Part shown: positions 50,150 through 55,901 of the stretch, one piece after another
Layout of the letters: each line of letters opens with the position of its first letter
Position numbering within the stretch: the first letter of the stretch is position 1
Source of the DNA: Bacillota bacterium
GTDB taxonomy: Bacteria > Bacillota > Clostridia > Acetivibrionales > DSM-1351
Direction of reading: 5' to 3'
Assembly (NCBI GenBank): GCA_023397905.1
Contig: JAEWSZ010000068.1
Coordinates: 1-55,901, forward strand
Length of the DNA stretch: 55,901 nt
Made by a program: the position numbers and the translations under genes
The notes under the pieces: generated by a model
What the model was told of the DNA's origin: nothing
The model's database searches: none
What the model saw: only the letters and a program-made list of their open reading frames with translations

Positions 50150-50875
50150 CTATAATTTTCCGATTATCACGGTTATATTGTCCTCTCCGCCCTTATTATT
50201 TGCATTTTGAATCAAAGTATCACATGCAAGCTGCGGATCCTCTATTTTTGTTATTATATCCAAAACTTCTTCCTCTTCCAGCATATTTGTCAACCCGTCG
50301 GTACAGAGGAGAACTACGTCATTTTCCTTAATTTCTATTTCATATGTATCCACAAGCAGATCCAGTTCATATCCAACGGCGCGCGTAATCAAATTCCTCT
50401 TGGGGTGATTCACGGCTTCATCCTTTGTAATGGATCCGTTTTTTACAAGCTCCTCTATAAATGAATGATCCCAGGTGATCTTCTGAATTAAGTTATCTCT
50501 CACTATATACACCCTGCTGTCTCCAACATGGCCGATATAAAGCTTATCATCCCTGAATACGGTAACGATGAGCGTCGTGCCCATGCCCTGGGTGGCCTCG
50601 TCTTTTATTGAAAAATTGTACAGCTCATCATTTACCGTTGAAATTATACTTTTTAAAAGGCCTGATATGTCCTCAGACTTCCAATCGGCTTTCAATAGAT
50701 GCTCGCATACGGAATCTACAGCCTGTTTACTCGCTATCTCACCGCATTTATGCCCACCCATTCCGTCTGCAATGACAAAACAGGCAGGAACCCCGGGATA
50801 CCCGACCAGCACATTGCAATTGTCCTCATTTAGTTTTCTTTTTAATCCACGGTCTGTCCTAATGCCATATTCCAA
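50150..50875 (-). CDS. stp: PP2C-type serine/threonine phosphatase, partner of PrkC
   Basis: A 241-residue metal-dependent phosphatase. Motifs are ADGMGGHKCGE, GDSRVYIV, LCTDGLTNML and GGEDNITVI, which hold the Mn-binding Asp residues. It removes phosphate from PrkC and its targets. The gene lies between rlmN and prkC on the same strand, the standard order in Clostridia, and is separated from them by 12 to 40 bp. Also called prpC in Bacillus. Confidence 0.95.
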   Translation of the reverse strand: MEYGIRTDRGLKRKLNEDNCNVLVGYPGVPACFVIADGMGGHKCGEIASKQAVDSVCEHLLKADWKSEDISGLLKSIISTVNDELYNFSIKDEATQGMGTTLIVTVFRDDKLYIGHVGDSRVYIVRDNLIQKITWDHSFIEELVKNGSITKDEAVNHPKRNLITRAVGYELDLLVDTYEIEIKENDVVLLCTDGLTNMLEEEEVLDIITKIEDPQLACDTLIQNANNKGGEDNITVIIGKL

Positions 50876-50915
50876 AAAAAATCACTCCTGAACCAAACAT
50901 CGAAATACAAAAAGC

Positions 50916-51950
50916 CTAGTCTGTATTGCCGTCAAGCCTGTTCCTTCTGAGCTGACCGCAGGCTGCGTTAATATCACTGCCGAGTTCCCGTCTTACAGTA
51001 GTTTCAATCCCTCTTGATTCCATAATGTTTTTAAATTTGTCTATCTGAATCCGTGAGCTTTTTTTATATCCGTTGCCCTGGACCGTATTTACCGGTATTA
51101 AATTTACATGACATAGCATTCCCTTTAATAAGCCGGCCAATTCCCTGGCATCCCGCTCCGAATCGTTTTCTCCTGAAATCATTGCATATTCAAATGTAAT
51201 CCTTCTTTTTGTACTCTCAGTATATATCTTACATGCTGAGAGTAATTTGTCAATAGAATAGGTCCTGTTCACAGGCATCATTGCCGAACGCTTTTCGTCC
51301 TTTGCACTGTGCAGCGATACCGACAGTGTAACCGGCATATTTTCTTCCGCAAGCTGCAAAATCCTGGGTACTATCCCGCAGGTGGACAGAGAAATATTTC
51401 TCAGGCCGATCATCAGTCCATCGGGATGATTGACAATTCTAAGAAATTTTATAACATTGTCATAATTGTCCAGGGGCTCGCCTATGCCCATCAGCACTAT
51501 ATGGCCTATCCTGTGCCCCGAATCCTCCTGCATTGACATTACCTGATCCAGCATTTCGCCCGCCGTCAGATTCCTTGAAAAATTGGCGCCGGTGGAAGCG
51601 CAGAAGGTGCAACCCATCCTGCAGCCTGCCTGTGAAGATATACAGGCGGTAAAGCCATGCTTGTACTCCATTAGCACACTCTCAATTATATTCCCGTCGA
51701 CCAGTTCAAACAAGTACTTTGCCGTAGAATCTATTTGGGATTCCAGCTTGTTCAGCTGCTTTATCCTGCTTATTTTGCAAATTCCGTCCAGTTCCTGCCT
51801 TAACTGTTTTGAGAGGTTTGTCATTTCATCTATTGACCTGATCCCGCCGTTTACCCATTTGAATATCTGTTTCGCTCGGAATTTCTGCTGACCCAGGCCG
51901 GTAAGCATCTCTTCCATTTCCTCCTGGGTCATATTCAGTAAATCGTTCAT
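50916..51950 (-). CDS. rlmN: 23S rRNA/tRNA (adenine-C2)-methyltransferase RlmN
   Basis: A 344-residue radical-SAM enzyme. The CxxxCxxC cluster motif is CRMGCTFCAS (about 109-118). The C-terminal conserved Cys is in AACGQL (about 333). GEPLDNYDNVIKFLR and LSLHSAKDEKRS complete the profile. It methylates A2503 of 23S rRNA and A37 of some tRNAs, which supports decoding. It lies in the conserved cluster; the 109-bp gap to rsmB carries an unusual palindromic repeat. Confidence 0.96.
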   Translation of the reverse strand: MNDLLNMTQEEMEEMLTGLGQQKFRAKQIFKWVNGGIRSIDEMTNLSKQLRQELDGICKISRIKQLNKLESQIDSTAKYLFELVDGNIIESVLMEYKHGFTACISSQAGCRMGCTFCASTGANFSRNLTAGEMLDQVMSMQEDSGHRIGHIVLMGIGEPLDNYDNVIKFLRIVNHPDGLMIGLRNISLSTCGIVPRILQLAEENMPVTLSVSLHSAKDEKRSAMMPVNRTYSIDKLLSACKIYTESTKRRITFEYAMISGENDSERDARELAGLLKGMLCHVNLIPVNTVQGNGYKKSSRIQIDKFKNIMESRGIETTVRRELGSDINAACGQLRRNRLDGNTD

Positions 51951-51964
51951 TTGTCCTCCATGCT

Positions 51965-52056
51965 TTAGAATTCAGAACCCGGAAGTCAGAAATCAGAATA
52001 TGGAAGGTCGACATACCGTCGACCGGCATTCATTCTGAATCCTGAATCCTGGCTTC
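51965..52056. repeat. Palindromic intergenic repeat element (rlmN-rsmB gap)
   Basis: The gap contains words TTCAGAA, GTCAGAA and ATCAGAAT on the left (51970-51999) and their approximate reverse complements on the right (ATTCTGAATCCTGAATCC, then GGCTTCTGAC). In the centre the perfect hairpin GGTCGAC-ATACC-GTCGACC lies at 52006-52024. The whole can fold into one long imperfect hairpin. It is not a terminator (no T-run) and interrupts an otherwise tight operon. Related words occur at 46612-46665. Confidence 0.6.
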
Positions 52057-52059
52057 TGA

Positions 52060-53406
52060 CTACTCCCTAATCATTCTACTGATAAAAAACCCATCTGTCT
52101 GATTTATGTTTGGATACAGCTGAATATATCCTTCGGCAGCAGTCTCTGTTTTTAGTCCGTCCGGCAGTAAATTTTCAAAACCGGCCGGTCTGAATCCGCT
52201 GTTTTCAGCCAGAAATGCCCTGACATTGTCCAGATTTTCCTCAGGCTGTATGGTGCAAGTGCTGTAAACCAGATATCCGCCCGGCTTCACGTATTTTGCC
52301 GCGTTCAACAGTATTTTCCTTTGAAGGCCGACTATCTCTTCCGTTGTTCCGGCGCTTTTGGAATACTTTATGTCCGGTTTTTTCCTTATTATGCCCAGGC
52401 CTGTACAGGGAGCGTCCACCATAACCCTGTCCGCCTTTCCGGCCATGCTCTCATCAAACCCGGAAGCGTCAAACAATTCCGTTTTTATTATATCTATTCC
52501 CAATCTTATGGCAGTATTCTCAATAAGCTTCAGCTTATGTGCGTGAATATCCCTGGCTATCACAGTCCCTTTATTTTTCATCAGCTGTGCCAGGTGGGTC
52601 GTTTTGCCTCCCGGAGCGCTGCAAACATCCAGCACCAGCTGGCCTTCCTTGGGGTCAAGTACCGTGGAGGCCAGCATTGAGCTTTCATCCTGTACCTGGA
52701 AATGCCCTTTGCGGAAGGCTTCAAGCCTTGTTATGGAAGACGCATTTTCCAATATTACGGCCTCTTCCGCATATTTGCCTCCGGCAGCCTTGCAGCCTTC
52801 GTCCTGCAATTCCCGCATCAAACTCTCCCGTGTCGTTTTAAGCGTATTCACCCTGACTGTGAGCTCAGGCACAGCATTATTGCTTTTAAGCAGATCCTCG
52901 GTAAATCCTGCGCCGAAAAGAGAAAGCCATTCTTCAACCAGCCACCGGGGATGTGAATAAACAATGCTGAAATACCCGGCAATATCGGTTTTATCCGGAT
53001 ACGGCAGGCTGTTTTTATTTCTCGCCACATTTCTCAAAACCGCGTTTACAAAACGGCTTGAAGCCTGATGTCCATATCTTTTCGCCAGGTCCACACTGGT
53101 GTTGCAGGCCGCCGATACAGGTATGCGGTCGGTGTGCAGCAGTTGATATATGCCCAGTCTTAAAATATTTTTTATCCAGGGTGACAGTTTCTTTAATTTT
53201 ATGCTGGAAAATTTATCTATTATATAGTCAATTTCAATAAGCCATTTTACAGTCCCATAGGCCAGTTCTGTTGCAAAGGCCCTGTCAATATCCTTAAGCT
53301 CTCCGGCCTCCAGCTGCCTGTTGACTGAAATATTTGAATAAGCTGCGTTTTCATTTACATCATATAAAATTTTAAGGGCGGTTTCCCTTGCCAAATCAAT
53401 TGCCAT
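52060..53406 (-). CDS. rsmB: 16S rRNA (cytosine-C5)-methyltransferase RsmB
   Basis: A 448-residue enzyme that methylates C967 of 16S rRNA. An N-terminal NusB-like domain (1-150) precedes the SAM domain with VLDVCSAPGGKTTHLAQLM, DAPCTGLGIIRKKPD and YSTCTIQPEEN, where the two Cys are the paired catalytic residues. The reading frame extends 67 codons upstream, but the start at 53406 (MAIDLARETALK) has GGAGA five bases upstream and avoids overlap with the zinc peptidase gene. It is in the standard position after the peptidase and before rlmN. Confidence 0.94.
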   Translation of the reverse strand: MAIDLARETALKILYDVNENAAYSNISVNRQLEAGELKDIDRAFATELAYGTVKWLIEIDYIIDKFSSIKLKKLSPWIKNILRLGIYQLLHTDRIPVSAACNTSVDLAKRYGHQASSRFVNAVLRNVARNKNSLPYPDKTDIAGYFSIVYSHPRWLVEEWLSLFGAGFTEDLLKSNNAVPELTVRVNTLKTTRESLMRELQDEGCKAAGGKYAEEAVILENASSITRLEAFRKGHFQVQDESSMLASTVLDPKEGQLVLDVCSAPGGKTTHLAQLMKNKGTVIARDIHAHKLKLIENTAIRLGIDIIKTELFDASGFDESMAGKADRVMVDAPCTGLGIIRKKPDIKYSKSAGTTEEIVGLQRKILLNAAKYVKPGGYLVYSTCTIQPEENLDNVRAFLAENSGFRPAGFENLLPDGLKTETAAEGYIQLYPNINQTDGFFISRMIRE

Positions 53407-53447
53407 CTGTTCTCCAATCAAAACTTCATCTTTTGCTCCGGTATTGC

Positions 53448-54146
53448 CTAATCTCTGTTTCTGCGGTTTCCTGCCAGCAGAAGCAGTCTCAGGAAGCTTG
53501 CCACCGCCACCAGCGCAGAGGCCACATAAGTCATTGCAGCCGCGTTCAGCACCCTTTTGGCCGAATGCAGTTCCTGCTTCTGAAGTATATTCTGGCTGTC
53601 CAGACATTCAACAGCCCTTTTGCTGGCGTTGAATTCCACCGGCAGGGTGACGAGATAGAAAAGAATTGCGGCCGCGTACAGGAGCAAGCCTATGTTTATT
53701 ATGACCGGATAGCCCAAAAACAGTCCGATAATGGCAACATACGGACCCGCGGTAGAGCCTATGTTAGCCACAGGTACCAGCGTGCTGCGCAAGGCCAATG
53801 GTCCATAACCCACGTCATGCTGTATGGCATGTCCCGTTTCATGTGCCGCCACGCCCACAGCTGCTACCGAAGTACTTGAATAGGTAGACTCGGATAAACG
53901 GAGCACTTTCTTCCTTGGGTCATAGTGATCTGTCAATTCCCCGGCAACTCTGGCTACCTGTACATCGTGGATTCCGTTGGCCTGAAGTATATGTCTTGCA
54001 GTGTCGGCCCCGGTCATGCCCCTGGAGTTTCCCACACTGCGGTATTTATTAAAGGTTCCCTTTACATGCACCTGCGCCAGTAATGATATCAATAATGCAG
54101 GAACCACTAAAATCAGATAGTATTGATCCATATAAAAAAAGCCCAT
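53448..54146 (-). CDS. Membrane zinc metallopeptidase (YugP-like)
   Basis: A 232-residue membrane protein. An N-terminal helix (about 10-28) is followed by the catalytic motif AAHETGHAIQHD (HExxH), then hydrophobic helices to the C-terminus. A downstream NASKRAVECL stretch is typical. Proteins of this family (Zn_peptidase_2) are common next to rsmB in Firmicutes, but substrates are not known. The ATG at 54146 is favoured by GGAGG seven bases upstream; the frame runs 23 codons further without a site. Confidence 0.9.
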   Translation of the reverse strand: MGFFYMDQYYLILVVPALLISLLAQVHVKGTFNKYRSVGNSRGMTGADTARHILQANGIHDVQVARVAGELTDHYDPRKKVLRLSESTYSSTSVAAVGVAAHETGHAIQHDVGYGPLALRSTLVPVANIGSTAGPYVAIIGLFLGYPVIINIGLLLYAAAILFYLVTLPVEFNASKRAVECLDSQNILQKQELHSAKRVLNAAAMTYVASALVAVASFLRLLLLAGNRRNRD

Positions 54147-54238
54147 GTGTAAACCTCCTGTCCCGTGAAAAGCCGCAAACAGCTTTTCATTCCATGAATA
54201 AATACGGATGTACACCGTATATTTATTCCTCGTTTTTT

Positions 54239-54985
54239 TTACTCTGTCAGCTGTTCAATCCTCGCCTTTATCGCTTCTATATCGACATCCGTGTTGAAGC
54301 AGGGCCCATTTGGCTGACTGTTCATAACCCCCACCACAGGAATGCCTTTGACATCGGAAATACCGCTCATGAGATCTCTTTCACAGGCTACCGATATTAT
54401 AAGCCGGGGTTTGTTTTTTCTGACAATATTCCTTGCCACTGTTCCTCCCGTCGCAATAAAGGTGCTGATATTTTTTTGTTCTGCAAAATTGAGCAAATCT
54501 CCTATTCTGCATTTTCCGCATCTCCTGCAGGCCGAGGAATTGTTTGTGACCTTCAGCCCGCATTCGCTGTTCTGAAGGCAGTGGGGCAGCAGGAGCAGTA
54601 CTCCTTCAGGCCTGTATTTCTTATTATCGGACGTCACAACAATATTATTCAAATCTATATAAAAAATCCTGATACTTTTCCTAAGCTTCCGGTTCGCCTT
54701 TGTAAAGGCCAGGGTTAAAGGCAGCAGCACTCTCATACCCATTTTTGTGAAAAACAAAAGCAAGCCCGCCGCATGTTTTCTCCTGTAGGTGTAAATAATC
54801 GAGAAGCACATGAACGCCAGTAACAGAATACAGATACCGATTGCTGATATGAAAGCTATCAGGACACCGTTATATACACTCAGAGAAGCATATGCGTAGG
54901 CGCAGCCCAATACCGCCAGAAGTCCGGCAAATGCCGTAAATATTATTATTGACGTTCTTACAAATACCTTGATGTCACTTTCCAA
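54239..54985 (-). CDS. DUF116 membrane protein
   Basis: About 248 residues. Two hydrophobic helices (roughly 10-30 and 37-60) lead to a DUF116 domain: LLLPHCLQNSECGLKVTNN, CRRCGKCRIGDLLNFAEQKN, IATGGTVARNIV and ISVACERDLMSGI, ending with PCFNTDVD. The Cys pattern suggests a metal or Fe-S site, but the function is unknown. The start is uncertain: TTG at 54985 follows AGGTGA five bases upstream, GTG at 54994 has no site, and an ATG at 55033 lies well inside fmt. The short overlap with fmt indicates coupling. Confidence 0.85.
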   Translation of the reverse strand: MESDIKVFVRTSIIIFTAFAGLLAVLGCAYAYASLSVYNGVLIAFISAIGICILLLAFMCFSIIYTYRRKHAAGLLLFFTKMGMRVLLPLTLAFTKANRKLRKSIRIFYIDLNNIVVTSDNKKYRPEGVLLLLPHCLQNSECGLKVTNNSSACRRCGKCRIGDLLNFAEQKNISTFIATGGTVARNIVRKNKPRLIISVACERDLMSGISDVKGIPVVGVMNSQPNGPCFNTDVDIEAIKARIEQLTE

Positions 54986-55901
54986 GTTTTTCACCTGCGT
55001 TAATCTGATGGCCCCTGATATAATCACCGACACTCATTCTTTTAGATGAGTCAAACTGCACCTCTTTAATCACAAGGCAGCCGCCGGAGCATTTTACCAG
55101 AATCCCATCGCTGTCCACTTTTATTATTTCACCCGGGGTATATCCGCCGTCTTCAAATTCCGTCAATCTTGTACTCCAGACTCGCATCCTGCCTCCGTTC
55201 AAAAAGGTGTATGCGCCTGGCCATGGATAGGTTCCCCTTACAAGGTCGTGTATCTGCCTGGCTGATTTGTTCCAGTCCATAAGCCCCAGCTCCTTTGACA
55301 TTATGGGCGCATATGAGGAGGCACTGTCATCCTGCGGTATTCTCTTCAATGTCCCGTTTTCCAAAGCCTCCAGCGTATCCTTCAGGACCTGGGCCCCCAG
55401 CTCCGCCATTTCATCCTGCAGCTGGCCCGCAGTCACATCAGGGCCTATCTCTATTTCTTTCCTAAGGAGCATATCTCCCGTATCCAGACCCACATCCGTA
55501 AACATGGTAGTAATACCTGTGACCTTTTCGCCGTTTATTACGGCCCAATTAATGGGGGCGGCTCCCCTGTATGCCGGCAGCAGCGATCCGTGCACGTTGA
55601 TACAGCCCAAAACCGGAACCTCCAGCAAAGCCTTTGAGAGAATCTTCCCGTAAGCGGCGGTAACCAGCAGGTCCGGGCCTAATGCCCCGATCTGCTCAAC
55701 AAATTCAGGGGTTTTGATTTTGTCTGGCTGGAGCACATCAATCCCATGTGCTAAAGCAAATTCTTTAACAGGCGGTGCCGACAGCTTATTTCCCCTGCCC
55801 TTTGGCTTATCTGGCTGAGTAACCGCCGCAACCACCCGGTGTCCTTCATCTATCAGCATTTTGAGGCTAGGAACTGCAAATTCCGGCGTCCCCATAAAAA
55901 C
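54975..55901 (-). CDS. fmt: Methionyl-tRNA formyltransferase, 5' end outside window
   Basis: At least 308 residues are visible. The formyl-donor-binding signature is NVHGSLLPAYRGAAPINW, with the catalytic Asn and His, and the DVGLDTGDM and SARQIHDLVRGTYPWPGAY segments follow. The visible protein begins VFMGTPEFAVPSL; the family normally starts MRIVFMGTP, so about three residues are cut off by the window edge. It formylates initiator Met-tRNA. The gene opens the housekeeping cluster inside the window; def and priA would be expected just beyond the end. Confidence 0.95.
   Translation of the reverse strand, partial: VFMGTPEFAVPSLKMLIDEGHRVVAAVTQPDKPKGRGNKLSAPPVKEFALAHGIDVLQPDKIKTPEFVEQIGALGPDLLVTAAYGKILSKALLEVPVLGCINVHGSLLPAYRGAAPINWAVINGEKVTGITTMFTDVGLDTGDMLLRKEIEIGPDVTAGQLQDEMAELGAQVLKDTLEALENGTLKRIPQDDSASSYAPIMSKELGLMDWNKSARQIHDLVRGTYPWPGAYTFLNGGRMRVWSTRLTEFEDGGYTPGEIIKVDSDGILVKCSGGCLVIKEVQFDSSKRMSVGDYIRGHQINAGEKLGK

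Noticed and set aside
53407..53607. Upstream extension of rsmB by 67 codons
   Set aside because: The extension overlaps the zinc peptidase gene and lacks RsmB-like sequence; the ATG at 53406 has a ribosome site and the usual NusB-domain start.

Overview
The window most likely comes from a low-to-moderate GC, anaerobic, plant-polysaccharide-using member of the Clostridia. The signs are Firmicute-style ribosome binding sites, the fmt-DUF116-zinc peptidase-rsmB-rlmN-stp-prkC-rsgA-rpe-thiN housekeeping cluster typical of Clostridia, an ECF transporter, and secreted multidomain glycosidases. The genus cannot be fixed from sequence reading alone.

Layout. (1) 1-8244, minus strand: a carbohydrate locus. 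A sugar ABC transporter (lipoprotein binding protein, two permeases, no ATPase) runs into a secreted GH30 glycosidase that leaves the window. Upstream lie a LacI regulator and a second GH30 enzyme without a signal peptide. Near-identical LacI-type operators of the form TGAAACC-N-N-TTTCA sit in front of the transporter operon, upstream of the regulator and at the second GH30 promoter, so this looks like one regulon, probably for beta-1,6-galactan side chains. (2) 8308-10772: a DUF2974 lipase-fold protein and a small membrane protein, closed by a bidirectional terminator. (3) 10792-18374: an AraC regulator divergent from a five-gene operon made of an ECF module (S component, EcfT, fused double EcfA) and two YbtP/YbtQ-like half ABC exporters, followed by a truncated DtxR-type helix-turn-helix. 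The set suggests import of a metal chelate. (4) 18440-28764: a MetE-like enzyme with a LysR regulator, an AraC regulator fused to a papain-like domain, a two-component system with an exported PepSY-like protein, and a four-gene operon ending in a DUF3795/peptidase S51 fusion. (5) 28881-35590: a patchwork of fragments (PstS tail, an unknown C-terminus, an IS1182-type transposase tail) around a DUF4157 polymorphic toxin with a probable immunity gene, an ECF sigma/anti-sigma pair and tRNA-Ala(GGC). (6) 35968-42887: an AT-rich secreted DUF5010 glycosidase and two TetR-controlled hydrolase units. (7) 42915-45764: a Nudix hydrolase and the agmatine-to-putrescine genes aguA and aguB. (8) 45914-55901, minus strand: the conserved housekeeping cluster, cut by the window end inside fmt.

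The observations that deserve most attention are the DUF4157 toxin/immunity pair (29770-32083), the metal-chelate importer with its DtxR remnant (10792-18374), the LacI/GH30 regulon, two unusual domain fusions (20899-22404 and 26133-27008), and a palindromic intergenic element with a related repeat 5 kb away. All functional statements rest on reading motifs by eye; no database search was run.
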